Shown here piece by piece: positions 1 through 16,141 of a DNA stretch of 64,000 bases. The notes beneath the pieces were generated by a model, which had not been told where the DNA came from, did no database searches, and worked only from the letters and a program-made list of their open reading frames with translations. Positions within the stretch are counted from its first letter, which is position 1; each line of letters begins with the position of its first letter. The DNA comes from Acanthochlamys bracteata (lineage: Eukaryota > Streptophyta > Magnoliopsida > Pandanales > Velloziaceae): positions 315,001-379,000 of the forward strand of contig CM034139.1 in the NCBI GenBank assembly GCA_019914995.1. Reading direction: 5' to 3'. The translations under genes were made by a program, and so were the position numbers.

Positions 1-644
1 TTGCATAGATGAGGAGCCTACAATGTAAACTCAAATGTCTTACTTAATGCAATAGATCAAGAGCCTTTTAGTATCAATTGATATTCAGCATGGGCTCTAT
101 TTCTAGTTGAGGAAGGACAAAGTAGAAACAGTATGCTTGTGAATCTAGCAAAAGACGACTGCTGTTGTGAAGGAGGGTTAAGATTTCTGGTTGTATGCAC
201 GTGCCAGATTGTGGTTTGATGTTCGGAACTATAAATTATCGATGTGTTTGTGTTGGTCTTATCATGATCAGGCATGCTGAGAAGGACTTTTATGAATGAT
301 AGTTATTAATTTTGCATGAAGTAGGCATTACTGGATTTGCGAGTATTATCTATTATATTGTCTAGTTGTATGAATTAGCTATTACTGAGGTCATGCTAAA
401 TCTTGAGAAAACCTTGTATTTAAGGTTGGTTTTACTGTTTTCTAAATTTACTGTGTGGCTTTTCCGTGTATTTGATTGAGATGTGGTATTGTTCATGCAT
501 ATTTTAAATTTATTCTGAAGGGTGATATCTTTGTTCTTTTGATTAAGAAATTACTTTTATGCTTATAACTAGCACTCCAGATGCAGTCTTTTCCGTATGT
601 CTTTGGAATTGATTAGCTTACTTTTTCTTCTGGAATATGGATAG
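1..644 (+). other. Intron of the PDCD5-like gene (left part)
   Basis: No upstream PDCD5 coding exon could be recognised in these 644 bases. They run into a clear acceptor AG at 643-644, just before the first visible coding exon. The upstream half of the gene therefore lies to the left of the window. The small ORFs here are on the opposite strand and look like chance. Confidence 0.6.
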
Positions 645-1118
645 TTGCTCGAATTGCTTTGGTAAAGCCAGACAAGGCAAGGGGAGTGGAAGATGTTATC
701 ATTCGATCTGCCCAAATGGGACAGATAGTTGAGAAGGTGATGCATCTCTATCATATGATGCCCCTGGTCATGGGAGCTTCTCTAACTTTGTAGAGGTTAT
801 GCAATATTTTAATTCGCTAGCCAAGTGCCTATTGATGTTAAACTTTTATCTTTACAAGTATGCTTGGATTGTGAGTACAGGTATCTGAAGAAAGACTCAT
901 CTCACTTCTCGAGCAAATCAACACCCAAACAACTAAACAAACTAAAGTTACAGTAAGTGACATATCAGGCAACACGATGTTATGGCTTTTATGTTACAAT
1001 GAATTCGCTTTTGGTTTCCTAGTTGTATGGACTTCTGACTTTATAGTAATTTCATCGCTAAGCAGCTGACTGTGTTCTTCTGCAGATCCAGAGGCGCCGA
1101 AGTGTTGATGATGATTGA
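645..1118 (+). CDS. PDCD5: PDCD5-like DNA-binding protein, C-terminal exons (5' part outside window)
   Basis: Three exons are visible: 645-736, 881-952 and 1086-1118 (stop TGA at 1116-1118). All have GT/AG borders. The first gives ARIALVKPDKARGVEDV followed by IIRSAQMGQIVEK. The second gives VSEERLISLLEQINTQTTKQ plus TKVT. The third gives IQRRRSVDDD. This is the core and basic C-terminus of the PDCD5/TFAR19 family (dsDNA-binding domain), a small conserved eukaryotic protein linked to programmed cell death. About 60 C-terminal residues are present. The N-terminal helix and the start are not in the window, so the gene is partial because of the window edge, not because it is broken. The 3' UTR probably runs to about 1.35 kb. 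Confidence 0.85.
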
Positions 1119-1989
1119 GAATGCAGTTTCTGGTGATTCGTTTGTGTACTACAATTGCTTTGCTGTATGGAGTATGCTTGTGTCTTTATACATGAGGAAC
1201 ATGTGAAGACAAACTCTCTGATACTATGAGGAACGTGCTTCATTTATTCCTGATATTCCTTGATGACTTACTTATATATGTTGTCTGGGCAGCGAATTTG
1301 ATACTGGTTGCTGATTTGTGCTGCTGTGTGCCTTCCAAAACTGACTACTACATTTTTCTTGAGAAGGAATTGACTCGTACATGTAGATGACTCTTCTGGT
1401 TTTACAGTTATAAGGACTGTTTGGATGGGCTTTCAAGAAATCATTTATCAACTTTTAGTTTTATATTTTTTAAATAAATTTTATATAATATTTTATAGAA
1501 TTTATTAAATTTTAAAAAATAAATTGTAGCCGTAAGATTTTATTATGCTTATTTAATTTTTTTGAAGTAAAAAAATAAAATTTATTTTCGAAATAGGATA
1601 AATTATTTTTATTTTAGAAAAGTTTTCTTTTATAGTAATTTCAAATACTCTTAATGGTTTGGCAGTACTTAAATAAACTCTTTTTTTTTTATAGTTTTTA
1701 AATAATGAATTAGTTTTTTAAATTAAAGAATAATAATATATATAAATTTAAAAAGTTTTTTAACATATAATTTATTTATATTTTCAAAATTTTAAAAAGT
1801 TTTTTTTAACATATTGTAAAAGTTTTATTAGGAATATGAAATTTACTTGAAATGGAATGGAGTGAGAGACCTATCTTGCAACAAAATAAAGAAAACTAAT
1901 TATTATCACTAACCTTTGCAAACGGGCCAAATTCTGGCCCAAATACCCGGTACCTACCAAATTGGGTGCGGACTGCGGAGAAATTAATT
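1119..1989. other. PDCD5 3' UTR and spacer
   Basis: The first part (to about 1350) is probably the 3' UTR of the PDCD5-like gene. From 1413 to about 1652 lies a small AT-rich element (listed separately). The rest to 1850 is low-complexity A/T. No other gene is visible. Confidence 0.5.
1413..1652. mobile_element. AT-rich MITE-like element, family B
   Basis: The ends resemble each other when inverted: it opens with ggactgtttggatgggc and closes with ttatagtaatttcaaatactc. The interior is almost pure A/T. The same organisation (GTTTGGnAgTGCTTaTAAAATA-like end, A/T core, inverted copy of the end) recurs many times in the window. Confidence 0.45.
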
Positions 1990-3903
1990 AGGGATTCGGG
2001 TTGGATCCTTCTTTTGTTTATCTTTTTAATTTTTTATCGAATTTGAATTGAAATCTCTGCAAAAAAGAAGTTCGCTCTGATCGAAACCCGAAACTCCGCT
2101 ACTCAGCCGCCGACCGCCGCCGACCCGCGAGGCGAGAACATCCGTTTACCCGTTTTCTTTTTCTTTTTCTTTTTCTTTTTTTTTTTTTTATTTTATAAAT
2201 TTGTTCGAAAAATTTTCTTTTCTTTGTTTCAGTCTCGCTCCTGTGTTTCTTTTTCTTGATTGACTGAATTTCGATCGGAAAGATGGTGGTGTTTGTGATT
2301 CTGAGAAGTCTTCTTGGTCTGTTTTCTTGTGATAAAGGTTGAAGCTTTTGGTTTCGAAATTTGTAATTGTGATATTGCCTTGGAGGAGTTTGTATATGTG
2401 CTTCTTATTCAGAGAACTCTCGGTTGTGTTTTATGATAAAGATTGAGACTTTTGGTTTTGAAGTTTTTAACGATTGGCTTGGACGAGAGTTTATGTGCTT
2501 CTGATATGGACAATTCTTCTTGGGTTGTTTTCTATGTTAAAAGATTGAAACTTTTAGTTTTTAAGTTTGTAATGTGGTTGAGATTGGCTTGGAGAAGTTT
2601 CTGTATGTGGTTGTTATTTTGGAAGTTTGAGGAGGTTCGTAAGATTCTTGTGGTTGTTTTTTCGCCTAGAACGATTGATTGAGACTTCGGTTTTGAATTT
2701 GTAACGTTAGAGATTGGGTGAGATTAGCTTGTACATAATGCTGATTGGGAGAATTATTTGGTAGTTTAATAAGAAAACGGAAACCTTTTGGTGTTACAAT
2801 GTAAATGCTGGAGAATGGATGAATTTATGTAATTCTCACTTGAAGTTTGAGGACATTGGAAAGATTACATTGTGGGTTTTAACAAGAAAGATTGAAACTT
2901 GGATGCCTTTTGAGCTTAAAAATAATTAGTAGAGTTGATAATAGGATGGATAGGTTTCTAAATTACTTGGAACTGTTTTAGACTTTCTGTAGATTGGAAT
3001 AGGTCTGATTGAAATTTTAGTTTTAAATTTGTAATGGGTAGAGCTTGGATGCAATTGGAGCTTAGAAGCAGTTAGTGGATTTCATGGTAAGATGTATATG
3101 TATTCCTAACGAGTTGGATAAATTCTTGGATCTTTTCTTCACTTCTATTCATCTCAAACTTTTCACTTGCAAAATTTCAACTTATCAATTTGCTTAGTTA
3201 GCTAGCTTCTGTAATGGGGCATGGAATGTTGGACGAGAATGTCGGTATGTTTGGTTGTCTTGTATGTTAATTTCTGCAATTTAAAGCTGGAACATCATGA
3301 GCTTTTATTGAGTAAAGTTACTATTTCTGGGAGAATCTTCTAGTTTGTTATTTTTGGGAAAGGTCTACAACTATGGGCTTTTCAGTTGTTGAAGGACTTC
3401 TCCAAACTTGAACTGAAATAAATCCATACATTAGGATATAGCAGTGTATTTCTTTGGATTTCCTGAATGAGCCTTGTTAGCAGCTTCGAAGAAGGTCACA
3501 ATAGGTTGTTTGAAAGAACAGCAGTCTTGGACTGTACTATTTAAAAGACCTTTGTCAGAAGAAGAGGATGATGTGGAAAATGATTTATATGACATAGTTC
3601 TTCATCATTTTACAAGTTAGTTTTTTGGAAACTTCTTATCATATTACAGCTATGATGTGTTTAACTTCATTACATGTTAGTCCTATTTTTATTTATTTAT
3701 CACTTTATTTATGTTTGTTTCTCGTGCCAATCTGCTTGAGTCATTGCTGCTGAGGACCGTCATTATGGTCTATTTTGATTCTATAATATGCAAGCCAAAG
3801 TTATGGTTTTGGAAAGTCCGAACAAGACTAACTAAAGATCAGTCTGTTGAGAATTCATGTTCTTAGTCTTTTGATAGCATCTAAGTGACTCTTTTGAATG
3901 CAG
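1990..3903 (+). other. Putative promoter, non-coding first exon and intron of the hAT-derived gene
   Basis: From about 2040 to 2330 the base composition changes to that of a plant 5' UTR: a GC-rich stretch with ccgccgaccgccgccgaccc, then a long pyrimidine run at 2153-2190. A good acceptor (aatgcag) ends at 3903, directly before the transposase-like reading frame. I read this as a non-coding first exon plus an intron of about 1.5 kb, as in domesticated plant hAT genes. The intron contains a degenerate tandem repeat at 2290-3080. Confidence 0.4.
2290..3080. repeat. Degenerate tandem repeat, unit about 100-130 bp, about 7 units
   Basis: Each unit contains a version of gataaagattgagacttttg followed by gttttgaagttt and, later, ggcttggagaagtttgtatgtg. 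Unit anchors lie near 2331, 2435, 2536, 2667, 2770, 2883 and 3001. The copies are imperfect and decay to the right. The 79-residue ORF that spans part of it is a by-product of the repeat. Confidence 0.6.
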
Positions 3904-5790
3904 TGTCTTTGTTACAATTTGATGGAAGTAAGTAAAACCGATTCAAAGGATGAAGCATCGCGAAATCCGGAACAACTTCACAAAGGAACAGAAGGCTGAT
4001 GGGAGTTGTGTTGCTATTTGTAACCATTGCAAGAGCAACTCGTGGCAAGCAGTGGGAGTGGAACAACACATCTGAGGAATCACCTGGGAACTTGCCTTAA
4101 CAGCAAGAAACCAATGAAGAGAAGGAAGTTGCATCTTCAAAGGTTAGCTTTGAAACCAAATGAGACTTCCAAGGGTGACACCGGGAATGATGAGACGGTT
4201 GATGCTGGGGACTCTCACTTTGATCAAGAATTAAGCAGATATGATCTTGCACAAATGATTGTTTTGCATGGGTATCCTGTCTCTATAGTCGATCAAATTG
4301 GCTTCAAAATCTTCAACCTCGGTTCAAACTGGTGTCCTATGACACAATCAAAACAGACTGCATGAACACCTACGAAGATTCAAGGATCAAGCTTCATGAG
4401 GAATTTGACAAGCTTCCTTGCAGGATTAATGTAACGGTTGACACATGGAGATCAAGCAATGATGCAATATTTGTGTTTGACCTGCCATTATCTAGATAAT
4501 GATTGGAAACTGCGACAGAAAGTTGTAAGCTTTTCCCAGGTAGAAATGTCCTCTACAGTGGAAGAAACCAGCAATGTAATTATTGATAGCCTCTATGAAT
4601 GGGGTATCGATCAGAAATTAAACAGCATCATCTTGAAAAACCAAGAATGGCGATGTGCTGCTAGAGAACTTTTGAAATTCTTTCGTTTGAAGGGATCCCT
4701 TCACTTAAATGGTGATTTCTTTCATGCGTTCCTGTCAGCATATACTGACTGTTCTTGTCCAAGACGGTCTTAAACTGGCGGAAAAATTGACAGACAGTGC
4801 GAGAATCTGTGCAGTATGTGAATTCCTCTCAAGACAAGATGCATTTGTTCCAGAAGGCTGCAAAGAAAGTTTGTAGTCCAAATAAATCCTTATATCTAGA
4901 CATCCCGTTGAAGTGAACTTCAACTTATTTAATGCTTGAACGTGCTTGTGAATTTCATGAGGCTTTCATCTGCTTAGCTGAATTATACAGTGAATACGGA
5001 AACGCTCTATCATCCAGGGATGGGAATACTATCAAAGCTTTTTGGATTGTTTAGAAGTGTTCTATAATGCCCTTACTAAAATTTCAGCCACAAAAGTTCC
5101 TACTGCCAATATCTGTTTTAATGATATCTCTGCCATTGTGCTGGTGAAGACTTGCCGCACGAGCCCTTTACCTTTGATTGTGTCTATTGCTTCGCATATG
5201 CTTTCCAAGTTCGAGGAGAACTGGGGCATGACAAGAACGATGATGGCAATTGCTTCTATTCTAGATCCACGATAAAAGATGAAGTCAATTGAGTACTTTT
5301 CCAAGTTAATTATATGAGCACCCTGATGATGCTAAGCAAAGAATAGAAATTGTGCACAAGTGTTTAGGAGATCTTTACAATGAATATGTGCTTGATTCAG
5401 CTCAGACCCCAGGCAATCGAGCCTATCTTTGCTATATGTTGGTGGGAGCTACGCTAACTCCAATTATGGTACGGCAGGAGAATCTAAAACTCCCTCTCGC
5501 ATAACATTATCTGATACGCGCAGATGCCTCGATCAGTATCTTCAAGAGACTTCATCAAACCAACCTATGAAATCTGATCTGGATGACTATTTAGAGGAAG
5601 CTGGTTATCCTTCCAAAGAAGGCCTTGAGGACAGGTTTGATGTCTTAGCATGGTGGAATTTCAATGCTGCAAAATATCCTAGCGACCCCAGTATCTGTTG
5701 TGGCATTGGACATTGAATGAGTTCCTTGGACCATCTGGCAGTACAGGCATTGATGTGTGGACAGGATTGGCTAAGAAACGAAAGTGAAGG
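3904..5790 (+). pseudogene. Broken BED-type zinc finger / hAT transposase-derived gene (RICESLEEPER/DAYSLEEPER type)
   Basis: A likely original start is the ATG at 3922. The reading then switches frame several times. Recognisable pieces in order: a BED finger (FTKEQKADGSCVAICNHCKS, then after a frameshift SGTTHLRNHLGTC); the region FDQELSRYDLAQMIVLHGYP; after another shift INVTVDTWRSSNDAIFVCLT; WGIDQKL; later ALTKISATKVPTANICF and FEENWGMTRTMMAIASILDP followed directly by an in-frame stop; and the C-terminal hAT dimerisation part LEDRFDVLAWWNFNAAKYP. Frameshifts and stops occur at several points (about 4330, 4730-4780 and 5270 among them), so no full protein can be made. The promoter-like leader and intron suggest it was once a domesticated, expressed gene and not a mobile copy. 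I saw no hAT terminal inverted repeats around it. Confidence 0.75.
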
Positions 5791-7371
5791 TAAAGCTCAA
5801 TAGGGATCCACATCCACATCTTCTTGTGTTAATAATCAACTGACTCTCTTGTCTATTAACATTTTGATCATATACCTGTCAGCACTGTTTTCGAGTAAAT
5901 TGGCTCTGATTTTATGTTTGTTTTCTTCGTCTTTGTTCTAGCATCTGGCCACATGGATAGCAGTTCTGCAATGTGCTTGGTGCCTGCTAATGCCCTTGAT
6001 TCATCTCCTCTTTGAGTTTTTGTAACTTTTGCATGCCGCTATGGGAGGCTTTACTCTTTTCTGCTACTTGAGGTACAAATAATCCTAGGTCTTGTTACTG
6101 AAATAACATACTTATATCACCAAATGTTTAAACCATTATAAACATGATAATCTTAAATCGATGAAGTGCTACTTTCAGCATGCAAGAGGCATATGAAATT
6201 AGTCTGACCTGAATTGTGGACAATTGTTTGTTCCTTTAGTTTATGTGTAGAGGATTGTTAAACATTTACTCAAAAACAATCCGTATGGCACATAGACCTA
6301 GATAATGAAAATGAGAATACGCTTTTTTGCATGGACGATGTTTTTATTATGAGCCTTCATCTATGCTATAGAGCGAGCATGTCGAGTCCAAACATTGCAC
6401 GCAATGCCATTAATAAAAGCAATTAAAAGAATCCCATGAACCTTTACAAGCTAAGTTACATGCTTGCAGTTTTTGATAGTTTGAGGATGACTATACCGTA
6501 CTTCATATTCTTGTAGTGCTTCTTCGTGCATCATGCAATTACCTTGTTTCATTTATTGTCATTATCGTATAACCAACTTCAACTACTAATGTTTGGTGCT
6601 ACTTTGTTTGTCTGGATTGCAGGGTTAGCCTCAACAGAATGATAAGCTTCTCATTTGCCAGCAGGCAAACTCCTAGCTGTTCTAGCTCGCAAAGTGGATG
6701 ATAATTGTCTAAATTTGTTAATGTTCCAAAATCGGTCGCCTGATCAGTCTATCTTGACAATTATCAGTGCAAAGAATTAGGGAGATGTTCAGTTGCTTAT
6801 ACATAGACTCCGGTTCTACTTTAGGTCATTGTGATCCAAGGTCTAGATGGTAGACGTGCCAAGCGCAGTCGTGACAAGCCTCCGTAGAGGCGTGCTGAAC
6901 AGCAGTGCAATCGTCACCGTTGCCTCCGCAGTCAGCACGGCAAACAAAACATGAATCATCTTCAATAGCAGGCTCAATGGCAATTGGTGTGCTTTACTAT
7001 GCTCACTGTTTTAGAACAAAGGAAGACTAAAAAAGGTTAGGAAAGAATGGGACAAGAATATTAATGGATTTTTCTAATGAAGAATGCTTGCCTGCTTATG
7101 CAAGAACCAATTGTGGAGTAAGACCAGGTTCTATTAGAATGTTTTTATTCTCTGGCTCCTTTACTTGAGTTGAAAGGTTGCATTCCTTACTTCACAACCA
7201 CCCTAGAACTGAATTGTTTCTCCAAATTCCAATGCCAAGCAAGGAACAACAAAGTGCATACATACAAAGACCCAACCCAACCAAACCAAACCAAACCACA
7301 AAGGGCACAATAAACATTTGAGATCAAAGCTTTTTTTGTTTCTTTTGAGAGCTTGTTGTTGTTGTTGCAAG
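5791..7371. other. Spacer: possible 3' exons of the pseudogene and promoter of the AWPM-19 gene
   Basis: Nothing coding was recognised. Acceptor-like sites near 5940 and 6623 (ggattgcag) may mark untranslated 3' exons of the pseudogene transcript. The last 250 bases before 7372 form the promoter and leader of the AWPM-19-like gene. The leader contains a gttgttgttg run just before the start codon. Confidence 0.35.
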
Positions 7372-8629
7372 ATGGCTGATGGTGCAATGAGACCTGTTTC
7401 AGCCCTTCTTGCACTGCTCAACTTCTGCATGTATGTGATTGTTGCAGCTTTAGCAGGGTGGGCTCTGAACCAAGCCATTCACCATACTTTTGTCATAGGT
7501 AAGCTCATGACTCTATTGTGCCTATTTCGTAGAGCTTCTATGGAAGCGTTTTGAGAGTTCTTTTAAAATAAAAAATATTTTTATATTCTTTTTAAAAAAT
7601 AAATTTTATTTTTTTATGTAAAATTAATAATAATAATAATAAATAATAAATAATTTACTATATAAAATTTTTTATTTTTTTAAATAAAATTTTTAAATAT
7701 TTATAAAAATATATTAAAAACATAAAATAAAAATTTGAAAAATTATTTTTGAAATAAATAATATCAAACGCCTCTAGATAGCACCGTTCATAGGCTCTAC
7801 ATATCGACGCAACGCTTGGAATTGTTTAAAATAAAGAAATTTTTTATAAAAAAATTTATTTTTAGAACTTTTTTTATCTAAAATTAAATAAATAAAATTA
7901 TACATATAAAAATTTTATGATATATAATTTATTTTATTTTTAAACTTTAAAACAAAATTTAAAATATTTTAAAAATTTATTGAAAACGAAATATTTATTT
8001 GAAATAGAGAATCACTTTTATAAGCACTACCTGAAGATGTCCTAGCTTATTGGTGTGGCTGTATATAGGTACTGGAGCTGTCCTTCCGGCGCATTTTTCG
8101 CCGATCTTCTTCCCGATGGGGAACGAGGCGACTGGATTCTTTGTGGTGTTCGCTCTTATAGCTAGCGTCGTCGGTGCTGGTTCTGCACTCGCAGGTCTTA
8201 ACCAAGTCCGTCAATGGAGTCCTGAGAGCATCCCTGCTGCGGCTTCGGTAGCTACTATTGCATGGACTCTCACCCTTCTTGCAATGGGGTAAAGAATTTT
8301 TTCAAAATTTTTTTTTTATAAATTTTAAGCACTTTCAAACTTCTAAGGAATGATTGAAAACTTTTATTTTACTTGTAGATTGGCTTGCAAGGAGATTGAA
8401 CTTTCAGGAAGAAATGCTAAGCTGGTAAGAAAATTAAAAGCTTGAATGTCTGAAGAAAATTTTTTTTAACAAATGGAATTAATATGAAATTTTAGTAAAT
8501 TTAAGTTTTTGCCAGAGAACAATGGAAGCATTCTTGATCATTCTTTCGGCGACGCAGCTGTTCTACATTCTCTCGCTTTTCGCTGCAGGATCAGCTGTGA
8601 AACTCCGACCAACGTCTCCGATGGTCTAA
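7372..8629 (+). CDS. AWPM-19-like (PM19L) multispanning membrane protein
   Basis: Four exons, 7372-7498, 8069-8288, 8379-8424 and 8516-8629, join in phase to give 168 residues. The protein begins MADGAMRPVSALLALLNFCM and has four hydrophobic segments (about residues 8-30, 53-75, 92-115 and 131-152). Family hallmarks are the LNFCMYVIVAALAGWALN start, the FFPMGNEATGFFVVFALIAS segment, LACKEIEL and the closing hydrophobic helix FLIILSATQLFYILSLFAAG. AWPM-19 proteins are plasma-membrane proteins known from ABA- and stress-responsive or seed-maturation contexts; some members have been reported to influence ABA import. Intron 1 (570 bp) has been invaded by two AT-rich family-B elements. The ATG lies in gcaagATGG, a good plant context. 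Confidence 0.85.
7546..7775. mobile_element. Family-B AT-rich MITE-like element in AWPM-19 intron 1
   Basis: It starts gcgttttgagagttctttta and ends with its inverted relative ...atcaaacgcctc. The interior is almost entirely A/T. A second, more diverged relative follows at about 7812-8038, ending ttttataagcactacctg. Confidence 0.5.
7812..8038. mobile_element. Second family-B element in AWPM-19 intron 1
   Basis: It runs from gcttggaattgtttaaaata to acttttataagcactacctg. The core is A/T and the terminal motifs match the other family-B copies in inverted form. Boundaries are approximate. Confidence 0.4.
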
Positions 8630-8991
8630 TTAATTCCATTTGTTTGTTTGATTGATTGATATTCAAAAATTTGTGATTATTTTATTTGTAAAAATTGATT
8701 GTAGTGATTGTTTGGAAAAGTTTTTTTTTTTTTTCATTATTATCAGAGTTAAACTCCAATATTAAGTGTTAGAGTTTACGTTGATACGTCCGACATTTCG
8801 TTTTATTTTATCATTTTTAAATAAATCTTTAAGGTATTTTAGATTTTTCAAATTTTAAATAATATAAAATAAATTATATATCATCAAATTATTATATATA
8901 TAATTTTTATTATTTTTTAAAATAAAAGTATAAAATTGTGCACTGGTCTCAGGTACACAGCTTCAGTTGCAAAAACTTTTCTTGCAGCTTA
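8630..8991. other. AWPM-19 3' UTR and AT-rich spacer
   Basis: This holds the 3' UTR of the membrane-protein gene followed by AT-rich sequence with no recognisable gene. Confidence 0.5.
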
Positions 8992-9236
8992 GGACGTGTT
9001 TTTAAATACGCGAAAATAAATTTCACAAAAATGAAAAATAAATTTTTAAAAAATAAATTTAGTTTATAAATTTATAACTTAGAAGTGAGAAATAAAATTT
9101 TACAAATTAAATTGACAAATTCTTGAATAATAAAATAAAAATAAAATTCTCACTTTAATAAATAATTAAAACATAAAATTTTGAAACTCTAAATCTGTCG
9201 AAAAATATATAGTTTCGGCCATTTAAAACACGCCCC
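8992..9236. mobile_element. Tourist-like MITE (family A), copy A5, diverged
   Basis: It starts ggacgtgtttttaaatacgc and ends catttaaaacacgcccc, an inverted pair. It is bordered by TTA on the left and TAA on the right. The ends match the better-preserved copies at 25298-25593 and 51488-51783. It sits directly at the point where the SABATH-like relic begins. Confidence 0.6.
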
Positions 9237-9249
9237 TAATGCGCGATAC

Positions 9250-9770
9250 TGGTGAATCAATCAACAAGAAGAACATCTACGTATCAGAAGAGTAGCCCTT
9301 CGATCATAGCAGAAATTTACTCTGAGCAATTCCAGAAGGAGTTTGACAGATTCCTCAAATCATGGAAGGGAGAGCGAGGAAGAACAGGGTAAAAGCGCAA
9401 CTTACCTGTGGGATGCACTTGCTCAATCTTTCGCAAGTTGAAGTAAGAAAGGTCAATTCATACAATGCTCCATTCTACCCGCCATCACTGAAAGAAATCC
9501 GAGAACAAGTTCAAAAAGATGGAAACTTCATAATGGATTATGCAGAAACTTACAAGTTCCTTACAGTTAGCAGCAGAGATCGTCGAAAAGATGCAGTGAC
9601 TATGTCCATGACAATCAGAGCCGTCCAAGAACCGATGATCAGCCACCATTTTGGAGAAGTGTTCATCGAAGGGTTGCTCTGAGTGCTCACTGAAACAATG
9701 AGCAAAGACATCAGAATACCTCTTGTATGTGTTGTTATAAGAAATTTAGAAAAGAATCTCATGATCATTT
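9250..9770 (+). pseudogene. SABATH methyltransferase (salicylate/benzoate carboxyl methyltransferase type) C-terminal relic
   Basis: Only the C-terminal third of the family is present, in two or more frames. INKKNIYVSE leads to a stop. Then, shifted, come SPSIIAEIYSEQFQKEFDRF and LKSWKGE, and after another shift VNSYNAPFYPPSLKEIREQV, MTIRAVQEPMISHHFGEVF and IEGLL, closed by TGA. The frame then continues as LTETMSKDIRIPLVCVVIRN. The missing N-terminal part would carry the SAM-binding site. SABATH enzymes methylate carboxyl groups of salicylate, jasmonate and similar acids; this copy cannot. A Tourist-like MITE abuts its 5' end. Confidence 0.75.
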
Positions 9771-9774
9771 CTAT

Positions 9775-10174
9775 CTTCAACTAAATTTGGCATCCTACAA
9801 GCTTTGATAATCTGCACGGCTAGAACCATATCAATGGAACAATTAGACAAATCTCAACTTTGATCAATGCTGATGCAGAGTTACATAACAAAGAACTATT
9901 CTTTTCCAGTTCAAAAACTTATAGTACCAGGGAAGGAATTCACAGTCAATATCCTTCTATCCAAATACTGAGACAAAATCGTAATCTTTAACTTCAAATT
10001 TGGATGGACAAACATTGCTGCTTGAGATTCTAGTCATGTGCGGGCGGTATTAGTTAGCTTCTTAATGGTCCTCCGCATAGTTGCTCTTTCACTGAAAACT
10101 AGCTGAAGAAGTTTAAAGAGCCTTGTCATGGGAATGTTCATCTTGATAGAAACCGCTCAGGATTGTCTCAGAAT
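9775..10174 (-). other. 3' UTR of diaminopimelate decarboxylase
   Basis: This sequence lies just after the stop codon of lysA on the minus strand. No separate gene is visible. It lies between two convergent units. Confidence 0.5.

Positions 10175-16141
<5,967 letters not shown>

Noticed and set aside
7187-7478. Antisense ORFs of 75 and 91 codons
   Set aside because: Antisense to the leader and first exon of the AWPM-19 gene.
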